From: Cacajao melanocephalus
Taxonomy: Eukaryota; Chordata; Mammalia; Primates; Pitheciidae
Direction: 5' to 3'
Length of the DNA stretch: 64,000 bases
NCBI GenBank assembly: GCA_963573385.1
Contig: CAUYLG010070618.1
Coordinates: 1 to 64,000, forward strand
Shown here: positions 49,621 to 63,139 of the stretch, in pieces
Layout of the letters: each line of letters starts with the position of its first letter
Position numbering within the stretch: the first letter of the stretch is position 1
Notes under the pieces: generated by a model
What the model was told of the DNA's origin: nothing
Seen by the model: only the letters and a program-made list of their open reading frames with translations
Databases searched by the model: none
Translations under genes and position numbers: made by a program

Positions 49621-49880
49621 TTTCTTTGAAAAGATAAATAAAATTGATAGACCATTAGCAAGATTAACTAAGAAAAGAAGAGAGAAAATCCACATAACCT
49701 CATTAAGAAATGAAACAGGAGCTATTACAGCTGACACCACTGAAATACAAAAGATCATTCAAGGCTCCTATGAACACCTTTACACACATTAAACTAGAAA
49801 ACCGAGAAGAGATGGATATATTCCTGGAAAAATACAACCCTCTTAGCTTAAATCAGGGAGAATTAGATACCCTGAACAGG
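49621..49880 (+). mobile_element. L1 ORF2 fragment, inverted 5' part
   Basis: 'ttctttgaaaagataaataa', 'agaccattagcaagattaac', 'caaaagatcattcaaggctc' and 'gataccctgaacag' are L1 ORF2 in sense orientation. The segment ends where the neighbouring antisense segment begins in L1 coordinates. Read on the minus strand this is an inverted 5' segment followed by a sense 3' segment, the twin-priming pattern. Confidence 0.93.
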
Positions 49881-50465
49881 TCATGAAATATTGGGAGAAA
49901 TCAATCAACCAAGGATTGTTCAGATAATTTGAACTCCAAACAGATAATGTACTATTCTAGAATAATGCTAAAAACAGAAAACTAATGAACATATTTTGAT
50001 TGATTTTGTTGATATGCTTGGGATTTATCTTTCCTGTGTTCAGCTCCTATTTTTGTAACTTCCTACCCTAGAAGTTTTTCCTTGGGGCATATTCTGGGTG
50101 TTTACAACCATGATGAGCTTTCAGAAAACCCATTTTGATTGGCATGTGTACTATTTGCCTATCCCCCTCAAATACGAGGACTTCCCTGGAGCTAGGGAAA
50201 ATGTGTGCTACAAACAGACGAGACATCTTTGTTACTAATGGGGAACATCCACTGGTGAAATGTGCCAATTAAGGTACGGCACAAATGAAAAAGACCCAAG
50301 GATAAAACTCCAGTGCTATAACTCGGAGAATGCTGCTTGTAAAACAGCTTTCTGAAGAAAAACGAACCTGACAGTTTATCCCAGTCTCAATGCTGCCCAT
50401 TTTTGGACATTTATCTCTGAATGCAGTTATGCTCTTCCTACTAGAAGATTCTGTGAAACAAGGTG
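49881..50465. other. Unassigned sequence between L1 and repeat copy B
   Basis: 585 bp with no L1, Alu or gene that I recognise. It has no second copy to the left of copy A, so the duplicated unit does not include it. Confidence 0.5.
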
Positions 50466-50655
50466 TGCACAGCAGTCACACCGTAATCACTTACACATGT
50501 ACAAGTGAGGAGGGTAGGCAAGGTGTGAGATACCATTGGCCCAACTTGGAAGTTTGGAGGATTTCTCTTTTATTGTCCCATCTTCAGAGATTCAATGTTA
50601 CAAGGACATTCCCTAGTGCAATATCAGTGCACTATAGAGGTTTATGAGCCAAGAT
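50466..50655. repeat. Direct repeat copy B (190 bp)
   Basis: Partner of 49031-49224. Starts TGCACAGCAGTCACACC and ends GAGCCAAGAT in both copies. Flanked by ordinary unique sequence, so it is the likelier donor. Confidence 0.93.
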
Positions 50656-52279
50656 ACACATCAAAAGAATTTTAATAAAGCTTGACAGATATATTGCCTT
50701 AATAGTGCTGACATAGTGAAGCGGGACTTATGTAGGGAGTATGACATCCTAACATTTTTAAAAATGAGATATTAGGTCATACAGATATTTGTAAGAAAGA
50801 GGGAGGCATATTACTGCATTTTGTAGATTTCCTCCATTGTTATCTTTGTCATTTCAAGCAAGGGTCATTCCCTTGCATGTGTTTGCATTATACCTCTTCG
50901 TCTTGATGAGTGATATTCAGCACAAACACAATGGGTCAATCCCAGATACTTAGAATATAGTAATCATACAACACAGTATTGAAACTCTACGTTTTTTGTG
51001 TCTAAATCAGATAACCAAAAGTGAAAATGGACAGTTCAGAGTGTCAGTAATAGGATAATGGTGACTCTGAGATTCAGATGTAAGTAAAAGTATAGCTGAA
51101 ATCAATAGATACTGCAAGTTAACGTCAGGTGGCACTTAAGTGGCTTGCATAGACAGAATTTTTTAATTCATGTTTGCCCTTGCAGGGACATGCTGCATGT
51201 GAAAAACGCCGCTGTCATATTTAATACTGAACAGAAAACAGTGGATTTTCTATGGAAATTCTAACCTTTTCAGATCATAGTATCTGAAGAAGTGAGGAAA
51301 ATCAACTTTTCTCTGTTAATTTTGTGTAGAATTTTGGCAATCAAAAAGTACATTCATTGAATATTTTAAACTTCCATAAATATATTAATTATGGAAACAT
51401 GCATACTATTTTTATAGTAGGTACAAATATGAGTCTCTTCATGCAGAAATATATTCATTCATAAATATTGGGTGTTAAAACTTTCATTTGTTCTTGCTTT
51501 CTAAAAACACATTCTCTTACTAAAAATGTACCAAGACATAAGGCAACATTTATTTCATTGTTTTTTAGTGAAAGTGGACAACATTTAGTAAGAAGTACCC
51601 AATTCTATAGTGCTTTAAAAATTAGCAGAGAAACAGGCATTCTGCAGAAGTCTTTGTTCTTTCCATCTTAGAATGTTGTTGCGCAAATTAGAGGCTAGGC
51701 CAAGGAGAATTCAACTGTGCTTGCAATAAAGCATTTTATTGGAAAGACAAAGCTTGTGATCTTCTGCTGCACTAGTAGAGAGAAGATAACTATATAAAAT
51801 ATTTATGCCCCATTTTCCATAAAATATCAAAAATATCTATTTTGGAATGCAGAAAAAAGTACCCTGACATTTTTGGCTAGGATGGAAGATAGAATCCAGA
51901 TTGAAAGCCTTTTTTATTTGTGCAGATTTTTGTTTTACGTGTTAAAGTTATAGTACTTTCCCAGGAATAGTCTGTTATACTGAATATTTAGCAAATTATA
52001 CAACCTTTTGCTCCCAACTGTTCAAGACTTCCCTCTTAATTGCTTGTGTTTGTCACTTGGGTTGTGACTGTGGGGTAGAGAACTGAAGAAATGAGATAAT
52101 ATTTCGAATCACCCAAGCCAAATGGACATTTATTTCCTTCAAATTACTGAGAAGATTTAAATTGTTGCTCCAGCTTAAATCACCAGGATATTTATTTTTT
52201 GTTGGTGGTAAGAAAAATAATTTTACGTATCCTCATACGTTTTATTCTGATCCTAAAATCAATATGCATGTTCACTGAA
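50656..52279. other. Unassigned intronic sequence
   Basis: No recognised repeat or exon. Confidence 0.4.
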
Positions 52280-52445
52280 TTTTTTTGAAGATGCAGAAAA
52301 GTACAAAGAAGAAAATAAAATAATTCTAAATTCTCCATACACAGAGATAATGAAATGTCAAAAGGGTGTGTTTCTAGTGTATCTCTAATATAATTTTATA
52401 TTGTCAAATTATGTAAGGTGTTTGATATTAAGTTCTACTTTTATT
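52280..52445. mobile_element. Possible old interspersed repeat
   Basis: 'gcagaaaagtacaaagaaga', 'aaataaaataattctaaatt' and 'ccatacacagagataatga' resemble a widespread old repeat ending in 'cccagagataaccactg', but I cannot name the family. A T17 run follows at 52466-52482. Confidence 0.3.
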
Positions 52446-53432
52446 ATTTCAACATATACATTTCTTTTTTTTTTTTTTTTAGTACTCCTATTTCTTAAAA
52501 ATTTTCTTTTGCAACCTAAGGGATTTGCTTTCTGCCAATATATCTGGGTATCATTTACAAAAAAATAATTCCCTAAACAGAAAATAGTTGGCTTGCATGT
52601 TTTTTTTTTTGCATGTGTGGGTGTACATGTGTGTGGCATGTTTAGCCTGACTCATTTTTCACTCTGAATTCCATGGGACACGAAAGCTCTGTGGCTCTCT
52701 TATCATGTATTTAATTGCTGGAATTTACTGATTGGTTTATATATCCTCCATATAGTTCCTTAACTTAGAAACAGTTTTCATTCAAAAGGGGGAAAAAAAG
52801 ATGGATATACAAAGGGGAAGTAAGGAGTGAGACTGACAGAAAAAATGTTTAGTGGACATCCATGAACAGTACTTTCCACTGGGCCCCAAATCTGAATCTA
52901 TGTCAGATTGCAAACTGGTGGACCTTGGTCCAAACTGGCCCACACACATATTTGATTTGGCATGAACTCTTTAAGATTTCAAGTAATGTTTTTAAATTGG
53001 GGGGACTGACATAAACTATGGATTTCTGCAGTTTCTTGGAAGACACAACCCTGAGCGTGCAATTGCATAGCAAAGATCAGCTGGAGTTAATTAGTGTTTA
53101 GACTGAGCTTGTTTTTGCCTTAGCATCTGTGTTCTGATCACTCCTGGAGTTGGCCTGATCTGAATTCAGTGTTAGTTGCTATTTAGCTCCGTGCTTAACT
53201 GTTTTGTTTATAATAAATAAATATTTTTCGGTACCTATTTTTTTAACCAGAAGTGAAAAAGTGTAATCCAAATAAGCTATGTGTAAAGAAAAATAATGTT
53301 TTTTTGTTTTCTTTTGGAAGTACACAATATTCTAAATATTCAATATACAAATAGCATCTATGGTTAAAGAACATACTCAGTGAACTTCACTCACACTTAA
53401 TGTTTGTATCTCTAGCCTGTGAACTTGCAAAG
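52446..53432. other. Unassigned intronic sequence, possible MER fragment
   Basis: 'gcaaactggtggaccttggt' and 'ccaaactggcccacacacat' near 52910-52950 suggest a hAT-type MER fragment; the rest is not recognised. Confidence 0.35.
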
Positions 53433-53445
53433 TCTCCTTTAAGCT

Positions 53446-53740
<295 letters not shown>

Positions 53741-54283
53741 ATTCTTTAAGGTTTATATTGGTCTTCATTTGAGGTAAACACTATTTCTTAATGAAATGAA
53801 AGAAAACCAATTGATAAGGAAAAAAAAAAAAAAAAAAAACTACTATTCCTGATATTGGGACCAGGGAAAAATTCTCCCTTCCATTAATGCCCTAAAGAAC
53901 ATCCTCATACTATATACAACTAGACATTGAAGCTAAAATGTACCAAAATTTATAGCAAGCACAGGTTTAAAATTTTTCCTATTAATGCCATTGTAACATC
54001 ATCCGCATTTTGAAAATTATCTTCCTGTTCAATGTAATGCAAGCTAAGAAATGAGTACTCTGAAGTTAAACGTATGAGATCGGTATGGTTATCATTCCAC
54101 TTATTAGTTAAGAAACCTAAAGCAGAATGACACAGAGTCTATGCTGTAATATTCCACACTGCTTCACAGACAGTTGAATTTTTGGTCTTTAAATAAAGCA
54201 ACCTAATATGAAACTCCTTGGTCTATGGTAGTGCCATTCCATAGGAAGATGATGTGACCAATGTACATAATTCAAAATTTGCA
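53741..54283. other. Unassigned sequence between an inverted Alu pair
   Basis: Contains an A20 run (53820-53840). Nothing else recognised. Confidence 0.4.
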
Positions 54284-54576
<293 letters not shown>

Positions 54577-54652
54577 AATAATATATATATAATATATATA
54601 TATATAAAATTTAAAATTTATATATATAATTTATATATATATGATTTAAATT
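54577..54652. repeat. AT microsatellite with palindromic core
   Basis: (AT)n in the Alu tail, then AAATTTAAAATTT flanked on both sides by (TA)n, giving a near-palindrome likely to extrude as a cruciform. Confidence 0.9.
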
Positions 54653-56839
54653 TTTCTATAATTACATTAAAGTAAAAAGAAACAGCTGAAACTAATTTCA
54701 ATGATATATTTTATTTAACCCAATAAACCCAAAGCATTGTCATGTAAATTTGTAGTCAATAAGAAAATAATCAATGTAAATTTTTTTTGTACTAAGGCCT
54801 CAAATTTTGATGTGTCTTTTGTGCTTATAACACATTTTGGGTTGGGCTAGCCACATTTCATGGGCTGAGGAATGACTTGTGGCTATAGCTAAGGAATTAG
54901 CGTGGAGATAAAGTTTTACTACATTATTCTCCTATTTAAGATAAGAAAGTTCAAAATATCTCCCTAGGAGGCCTCAACTCATGTGGATGATTATTCATAC
55001 ACTTTCTGTGGTCACAAGGAAAATGAAGAAATCGTCTGTCTCTTCATAATGCATTGTTGTCTCTGATTAGAACTCTGACATAAACAGCCTAGACACTTTA
55101 TTGAGGATTTGTTCTTGTCATTGCCTCAAAAGCCCTACAAGGAGTGCTGCTGGTGTCCCTTAAGTGTAATGGCCATGAGGAAGGTTGTAAGTCATCATGG
55201 ATGAACTACTCTGTGATTTTCAATCTGCTCTGGGGAAGTGGAGGAGAGTAATTAATACAGGAGTCGGCAAGTGTCTGTGGATGTTAGTATCAGCAGTAAA
55301 CAAAATAAATAAATGCCCAATTATGATCATGGGAAAGGGCACTCTGAGATGTTTAGCTCTTTAAAAATAGTCATAATACTCATAAAGCTGTCCCAGCACT
55401 GGGTTAAATGACTCAAAACCACATGACTCATTTGTATTCAGATAGATTTGAGGGTATTTCACAATCTCTGGGTAAAGAAGGTTCTTTTCCGGTAACAGCC
55501 CTGAAGCATTAGTTGTCTGATTTGTCATTAAACATTTTAGCATATAACTTTAAAAAAAATAAGAAATTACAATTTTAGTGAATTACTACTTGGGTGCATA
55601 AAGTGATACACTAAGTTAACCAAATTGACATTCATTGTCCCAAAATGTGTATCACCATCGGGAAAGAACTTCTCATGAGATGGATTGTGTTAATAATTCC
55701 TATTAATTTATAAATATCAAATTGATACTTTCATTGCCATGCTGCAAATTGTGATTTGTAATTGGGTTTCCTTTGGTAATATAGAGAATCAGATCAACCT
55801 GGCAGAAGTATATGGCTCCGTGTCAGCAACCGTGATCTGAATACACACAAGTTTCTTCTGGGCTCAAAGTATCATGGTGCTGAAGAGCTGACTTTAGGCT
55901 TATTTTATAATTCTATTCATTAAATTGATTTAGAATATGTAAACTGATTTGTTATGAGATTTAAAGGCCTTTCCCTGAAGAGAGCCCAGAATATTAGTTT
56001 AGCAGTTTTTTGAACACAACATTGACTCGATTTCAGGGGCCAATTTAATGTCAGCATCCCATAATCTTAGCTACATAGTGTCATTTTCTCTCTACTTTTT
56101 ACTTCTGAGTCAAAAATCTTTCTGAAGATTGCAAGTATGTCAGAGTATTTCCAACCGAGAAAAACTTTGTGGATAATTTCTATCTGCAGCCTCAAATTTT
56201 TACTTTGTCTTTATTCCAGTGTCTGTTGTTTGTACTTACTCTTGAGTACTCAGAAACCCTACAAACTAATCTATTAAAAATTGAGTTTAGAAATTTCAAG
56301 GAACACAATCACTTGGTAACTTTCTTTTGTGTTGCTTTCTTTCTGTGTTGCCTCCTGTCTGTATTTCTCCCTTTCCCATGCCTTGCTTTCTGCTGAAAGC
56401 TACATTTTGATCACCCCAAGAATAGGCTGTTGCCACCTCAAGGTAACTTTCCCAGTTATTAGACTCTGTACCTTCTTTTGGGTATCTAAAAATATCTTCA
56501 TTAAATACCACTCTGATTAGGTTACTGTCCTATTTGCAAGTCCTGACAGTATATTACTTATCAGTTACTTTTTAAAAATCTAGAGTATTTACTAAGTGCT
56601 TGACTCTCCTATAGCATGGACTTGAAATGTCATATCCCTATCCTCAAGAGGTTGACAAGTCTGACAGCCTTGCCTTCAAGTCTTCCATCTCTCACTCACC
56701 TTGCTGCATGGTATCATTAATCCCAATTCATTAGCCAATTTCTCAAGCGAATTTGTCTTGCCCACTGCCCCCCTTCCCCACAACCAATGTATGTTTTTGT
56801 GAGAGTTTCTCTGCCATTTTCCTTGTCTATCGTGCTTTT
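54653..56839. other. Unassigned intronic sequence
   Basis: 2.2 kb with no recognised element or exon; small frames at 56169-56396 and 56296-56511 are on opposite strands and featureless. Confidence 0.4.
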
Positions 56840-57155
56840 CTCTCCCCTTTCTTTCAAACCCAGCTCACTTACCTTTCTCAAAACTTGTTAAAATCCACTC
56901 ACCACCACATCTAGTATATCCAGGAAGCTCCTGAGAGATGAACCAGTCTTTTACTCACCCTCTTTTCAGAACCCCTGTATTAAGATTTCAGCATGTTCGT
57001 TGCCTCAAAGTTTTCACATTGTCCCATTCAGTGGGCCTCCCCAACCTGAAGTTTGTAAACTGGTACACAAGGAAGGAACATGCCTTCCATCCTTAACATT
57101 TCTCAGAGCAAGAACTATTCTAATTTGTATATGGTAGATGCTGAATACATATTAT
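56840..57155 (+). mobile_element. L2 LINE 3' fragment
   Basis: 'ctttcaaacccagctcactt', 'ccaggaagctcctgagagat' and a terminal 'tatatggtagatgctgaata' follow the sense L2 3' region. Old and gapped. Confidence 0.55.
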
Positions 57156-58177
57156 TACTTCTATTATACTGCTTTTTTCTTTTTTTCAGTCTCATCATGA
57201 TTGGGATGAAGCAGAATAATATTCATATGTGTTATAACATCTCCCACTTTATTGTAAATAGTGCCCTAAATATCTGATGGTTTTGGAAAAGGATGTAAAA
57301 TAGGTCTTTCTAAAATCCTACTTTCTCACAAAAGAGACAAAATTAAATACAAATTGCATGTGGTTACCTAACAGAGTGGTAGCTCCTTTTTTAGGTTTTG
57401 TTTGGAACATCCAGCTCGAAAGACACCGTAGATGAATGAAAATGAACGACTGAATGTAGGCTGAGAAGATACATCTTCCTCTAGCTCATCTAGATGTAGT
57501 TGCAGCTTGAGATCTGCTGCAGAGTGATGAATCCTAGGACTCAGACTTCCAAAACACCTATATCAATACTGTCTACCTATACATAGATAAAGATGTCTAT
57601 ACCGTTTCCATAGTTACTGGAACAACTTTTCTTTCCCTCAGATTTTCCCTTCATGCCTTAGAATTCAGCTAATCTATCCAGAGACCTATTGACGTGTTTA
57701 TTACAATTTAGCTGGGTAAATTATTAGTGGAGGGAAGTGTGTAGCAGTGGTTTCATAGTCTTCACACATGACCACTGTACATTTCCCTAGGTGTGGGTGA
57801 ATAGAAGAGAAAAATGTACCAAAATGCTGAAATGATGGGAACATTTTTACAGTGAATTATTAGAATTATTAAGGAGAAAGGAAAGAAAGAAAGGGAGAAG
57901 CAACTAGTCTCTTCTGTAAAGTGCTCACATTGCACATTTACAATTAAGCTGTTCTGATTTCTGTAATTAAAATAATTTCCTCTGAGAGGTCTTAATCGTT
58001 CATGCCCGTGAGTAAAAAAAAGACTGTTGTCGTGAATGAATGATTAAAAGGAAGATCTTATTCAGATGCATTAGTTCCTATGAGAAATCTTTGAAAACAA
58101 ACCACACATGAAAAAGACAATCAGTAGGTTTGGCCAGGGTAATTTTGGCCATGTGTAGAATACACCAGTGCATGTGT
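57156..58177. other. Unassigned intronic sequence
   Basis: A short GAAA-rich tract lies at 57875-57900. Nothing else recognised. Confidence 0.4.
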
Positions 58178-58345
58178 TAATTCATCCCTTCATTCAGCAG
58201 CATTTATTGAACACCACCTCTTTGGCAAGTGCAGTGGGTGCAATGGTAAATAACACCTAGCCCAGCCTTAGAATTCCCGTTCTAAAGTGGATCCCAGACA
58301 AATGAATAGTAGAGGTCAATGAGGGCTAAGGCAGTATTTATGAGT
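58178..58345 (-). mobile_element. L2 LINE 3' remnant
   Basis: 'cccttcattcagcagcattt', 'attgaacaccacctctttgg' and 'gcaatggtaaataacacc' match the antisense L2 3' terminus. Confidence 0.7.
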
Positions 58346-58699
58346 CATAATAACTCATAGTAACTCGGGTGATCATTGGTAGAAGCTTAACCTATGGGGA
58401 CCCTTTGGCCTTAGAACATTTTATTTTGCCAGTCACAGATTTTATATCAACAGACGCATAGATTCTAATCGAGATATGAAAATTTGCTGTTTAATTATTG
58501 AAAAAATGAAACTCCATAAACAACTAAATATTTATTGACTAGTCACTAAGTATATGCAACTACTGCTGGGAATAGTAAATTGTGTGTGATTATATACGTA
58601 TATAATATAAATATATGTTCTATTGTGACCATAATATGAAAATAACAGGAGAAAATGTGAATAGAGGAGAAGAACACTGATGTAATCCAGAGCTCATTA

Positions 58700-58810
58700 G
58701 ACTAGAAACAGTAGATATCTGGTAATGAGTTCTTAGTTTGACCCTAATTAGTTGTCTGAATAACTTCATTTCTCTGTTCTTTGGTGAAGTGAGACTAGAC
58801 CACATGAAAT
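58700..58810 (+). mobile_element. MIR SINE remnant
   Basis: 'ttagtttgaccctaattagt', 'tgtctgaataacttcatttc' and 'tctgttctttggtgaagtga' follow the MIR tRNA-derived part, diverged. Confidence 0.5.
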
Positions 58811-59797
58811 GCTTACTGGGAATGAAATTCCCAATGTGGCAGTTATTGAGATCTTAGACATATGACTGAGAAACTGAAGTATAGATTCAGGACTGCACCT
58901 CTGAGCATTTAGATCTGCCTGGGAAAGGGTTGGCCAAGTAATGTACTAACAGTTCATTTGAAAGTTATAGGCTGTACTTCATTGTATGTGTCTTTAAATA
59001 TGGCTTGGGAATCTATATAACTACTTCTGATTGTTGTCCTTGTAATTGGACTTAATTCTAATTTTGGGGTAACACAGCTTACTTTTATAATAACACGATT
59101 TTTTTTTTTTTTTTTTTGTAAATCACTTCAAATTCCAAAGACAGTGTGGAGCAGCAGCTGGATACCTGTATGCTTAATGGGTTTCCATGGGCCTCCTAGA
59201 ATTCAACCTGTTTTGCTGGCAGAAGCAAATATCTACATCTACTATACTATGTTTTTGTACATAATTTGTAATTTTAATTTTGGCACTGAAGATGTATTTG
59301 GTGTTAAATACACGTTACTGCCAGAGATAACTGATGTCCTCCTAAAGAAATGGCCTCTACTGAGTCTCACATTTGATCGGCATGTGTATCCTAGAAAAAT
59401 TGGCATAGCACTTTGTTAGAGGGCATAGTGCCATCTAACAGTCAGAGAGGAATATAGGCTGAAAAGTGATCACAAATGAAGTCAGCTAGGGGTGTTCAGG
59501 AATGAAGATTTGGCTCACTGCAGTAGAGGGGAATAAGTACTCTTATGAAAATCTTCTTTTATGTAAGCTTCCACTGACTATAACCTTTAAATATATCTCA
59601 GGAAGATTGGAAGGCTCTTTTGCTAACTTGGAAGAATTATGTTTAACTTTTAATTGTATAATAAAGTTGAAAAACAGCACTATGTTTGTATTTACTCTAG
59701 AGTTTGTTAAATCAATATGCAGGTGAGTCTACCATACCAAATCGCATAGTCAACAGGCTTTTGTGTACTGAATAAAATGAGGAGAGGATTATATCCT
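58811..59797. other. Unassigned intronic sequence
   Basis: Includes a T18 run (about 59100-59117). Frames 59144-59419 and 59502-59726 show no protein family. Confidence 0.4.
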
Positions 59798-59965
59798 TCT
59801 GCCACTTGTTACCTGGTGAAATTCCCTAGTTATTGAGCTTCTGTTATCTCTTCTTCAAAGTGGGGATAATAGGAAGTGGGGATGATGTACTTACCTGAGG
59901 TTTTTATGATAGTTATATGAAACAAAAATATGATAAAAGTGTTCAGTAGGCAATAGCAGATCCCT
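59798..59965 (+). mobile_element. MIR SINE
   Basis: 'ctgccacttgttacctggtg', 'cttctgttatctcttcttca', 'aagtggggataataggaagt' and 'gttcagtaggcaatagcaga' give the MIR order. Confidence 0.75.
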
Positions 59966-60585
59966 AAGATTAAGAATATTATGTGATATCAAAGTTTTAC
60001 ATAGAAGTGAAAAAAGCAAAAGATATTCCAAAGCGGTTGACAACAAAAACCTATGACAGCAATATCAGTTTTAAACCCTGAAATATTTTGTCTTATAAAT
60101 ATGATAATTCTAATTATGGGATACTATATTGGTCCTGAGGAATAGGCTCTCTTTATATCTACTCTAGTCTCATGTTACACTGCAGTAGGCATTGGCAAAC
60201 AAACACTTATGGAAGTCATCTCAGTTTTTGTTATTTTCTAAAGTTTTTATGTATATGCACAATGCTTTTTGGGAAACACATACTTTGTAAGCTGCTTATA
60301 TGATACACATGGGGCTGAATCAATCAAATTCAGCAGATACCACAGTCCTATTCTGTTCTTTCTATTCTCTCGGAACTATCTTTAAGGCTACAGTCAACAA
60401 TAAGATTTTTATTGTAGACATTCAATTAAAGCTGAAATAAGCACTCTAAATAATTTCATGGTTTCTATTGGAAATTTTTAGGACTTAGTACATCATGGTA
60501 CAATATGTCCAAAATAAATACTACTAGCTCTTCCTAAAGTAGAGTCCTACAGGATAAAGTTGAAAGAACAAACTTTCTGATTCAT

Positions 60586-60587
<2 letters not shown>

Positions 60588-60630
<43 letters not shown>
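60588..60630. repeat. (TC)n dinucleotide microsatellite, uninterrupted
   Basis: 43 bases of pure TC/CT repeat (about 21 units) with no interruption, so probably polymorphic. The strand asymmetry (pyrimidine on +) could form H-DNA. Confidence 0.97.
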
Positions 60631-60631
<1 letters not shown>

Positions 60632-61482
60632 ATTAATAGCCGAAAATCACCAAAAAGAGACTTTTTCCCTACACTCTCAATTCTTGTACACATGGTTTTA
60701 TTATTGATTGTACGTGAGAATTGACTGTGCTTCTGTTACTTGAACTTTTATTGCTCTCTGAGTGTTGACTTCAAAATTACATTTCTTCTCTCTTGGATCT
60801 TCTGAATGGCTATGATCCAGTTTCCAATCTAGAGGGATATTCCGCCCTCTCTTTTATTGGCTAATATTACTCCCAGAAGGAAACTGTCTTTTGTGCTTAT
60901 TAAAGTTTATTTTAAAATTTATGTTCTTCATCCTAGTATTTCATCAGTATTTTAATGGCAACACATGTCTCAATTTCAAGGGGATAAAATGGTGAATAAA
61001 AATCAAATTGAGAAAATACTTACAAATATTTCTGGAGAAATACAGAAGAAATGTTATGAACATTGTTTTATTTTTACTGTTTCCTCTTTTGACATTGTCA
61101 TTAATAATGAAAATAAGTTTTATTTAGAAACCAAAACATGGTCAAGCAATACTGTAATTAAATGGTGGGGATAATTTTAAAAATTCAGCCAGGCTCCTGG
61201 AGTATAATTCAAATAGGTTATGTAACATATATTTGTCTTTCCCTGCTTCTTGCCTACATGTAATCTTTTCTTCTTGGTACATGGCATTGGTGTGAACAAG
61301 GTCTTAGCCCCACTATGGTAAAGGAACCATTGGAGTTATAAGTAAGGTAGAACAATCAGTTTATTATCACTTTACCATTCTTCACAACAATTTTATTACC
61401 TTTCAAAAACTCAGGGGTGGTTAAAGTGTATAACTGACTCACTGAGTAAAGCTCGTAAAATAATTTGCGAGTCTTTAATCAA
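60631..61482. other. Unassigned intronic sequence
   Basis: Nothing recognised; frame 60965-61174 has no domain. Confidence 0.4.
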
Positions 61483-61776
61483 TTTTTTTTTTTTGAGATG
61501 GAGTCTCATACCGTCGCCCTGGCTGTAGCGCAGTAGCGCGATCTTGGCTCACTGCAATCTCCGCCTCCTGGGTTCAATCAATTCTCCTGCCTCAGCCTCC
61601 CAAGTAGCTGAGACTACAGGCATGTGCCACCACACCCAGCTAATTTCTTTGTATTTTTAGTAGAGATGGGGTTTCACCATGTTGGCCAGGATGGCCTTGA
61701 TCTCCTGACCTCATGATCTGCCCACCTTGGCCTCCCAAAGTGCTAGGATTATAGGTGTGAGCCACCATGCCTGTCC
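61483..61776 (-). mobile_element. Alu SINE
   Basis: Antisense Alu with a T12 tail, 'gagatggagtctcataccgt', 'cagtagcgcgatcttggctc', 'tagagatggggtttcaccat' and a terminal 'gagccaccatgcctgtcc'. Relatively well preserved. Confidence 0.96.
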
Positions 61777-63139
61777 TATCAAATTATTACATTCAGGGTA
61801 AATTGTTCTAACAGACCATTCTGTAAAATGCATTAATTACTATAGTTTCACTCCTAAAACCTTCAGTTGAGATGGAATTTAAAAAATATGAACTTTAAAA
61901 TTTTACTATATTTAACACCTGTACACAATTCATCTCTTATCCTTGTGTTAGTCAATCCCTTTAAACTTACATGGTGGCAATAGTTGTATCTTTATGAAGC
62001 AGTATAGTTGATCAAACTCAAACTGCCTTCCCCAGATAACAATACACATTAATGTGTTTTCTGAATTTCTTTACTGACACTCCAGAAAGGAAGACAAGTT
62101 TATTTTTTATAATTTTATTTTCTAATATTTGAGTTATTGTTGTCCTTATGGGAACATTTATGAACACTATTAAAATTCACAAAACTACTCAAATCAGTGA
62201 AACACAGGAACACGTTCACAGGTACAAGATAAAATGACTGTAACTATAGTCGGATGTCAGAATTGCTTTAGTCTTTTCTGCAAATCATGGTGGGAGTATC
62301 ATTATCATAAGTGATTAATGACACTTCATGTCGTGTATCTGATTACAACCACAAAACAAAGAAAATAAAGGAGAAATCACTCATGAACGCCTTATGTGCA
62401 AAGATTGGGGTGTTTCTTTCAAATTACTATAATTTGATTATCAGCAAGTCTATTAAACACAATTCACTGAAACCCACAGAGACCTAACAGAAATTTTCCT
62501 GATGATATCTCTTTCATAAGCATTGAGTGAGCACTTTGGGGAACACCAGTCATCTTTTTTTTCTTCATCCCATTTCTTATTTGGAAATCTCTGAATCTCT
62601 GTTTATTGATCCAAGGCACCTTTTATTGAAAAACTATTTTTTTCCCACAATAGTATTCTTTGATTTATTTAATGATAACCTTAAATCTCATATTTCTGTG
62701 AAAATGTTAGGGTTTTTTTTCCCCAAAATTCTGCATTTTAGTTCTCTGTTCTCAAATCACGTTTGCTTCTTTATAGAATTATATTTTCATTTAGATTATA
62801 TTGTTAAATTTACACTAGTAATCCAATAAAATCACAAGTAAAGATTTTCTTTGAAATGCATGTTAAAATTATTTTAATACAAAAATGTTTTATATCGTCG
62901 AGATATTTTCTGATTTTTAAGAAGCATCTATATACATGGAATAACGTGTTTTAATTATAGACTACAGAGAATTCTTATCCATTAACCAACTAACTAATCC
63001 ATTAATATATTCTGCTTGATAACACATTATTTGTATCAGTTTGCTATTTTTAGAAATTTATAACGATGAAGTTACTTCATTGAATAGTCTGTCCTTAAGA
63101 TATCTAGTCTACTTTCCCACCTAAAAGATTCTAAGTAAG
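61777..63139. other. Unassigned intronic sequence
   Basis: AT-rich; no repeat or gene recognised. Frame 62527-62829 has no domain. Confidence 0.4.

Noticed and set aside
49031..50655. The 190-bp direct repeats as LTRs of a small retroelement
   Set aside because: The repeats lack TG...CA ends, no primer-binding or polypurine tract is seen, and the left copy cuts a continuous L1 precisely. An LTR element would not place L1 sequence on both sides of one LTR.
49031..50655. The 190-bp repeats as an unusually long L1 target-site duplication
   Set aside because: Minus-strand L1 sequence continues to the left of copy A (48886-49030), so copy A lies inside the L1 and not at its edge.
59085..59420. 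Poly-T run followed by a frame, as a minus-strand processed pseudogene
   Set aside because: No polyadenylation signal in the expected place, no target duplication found and no recognisable protein.
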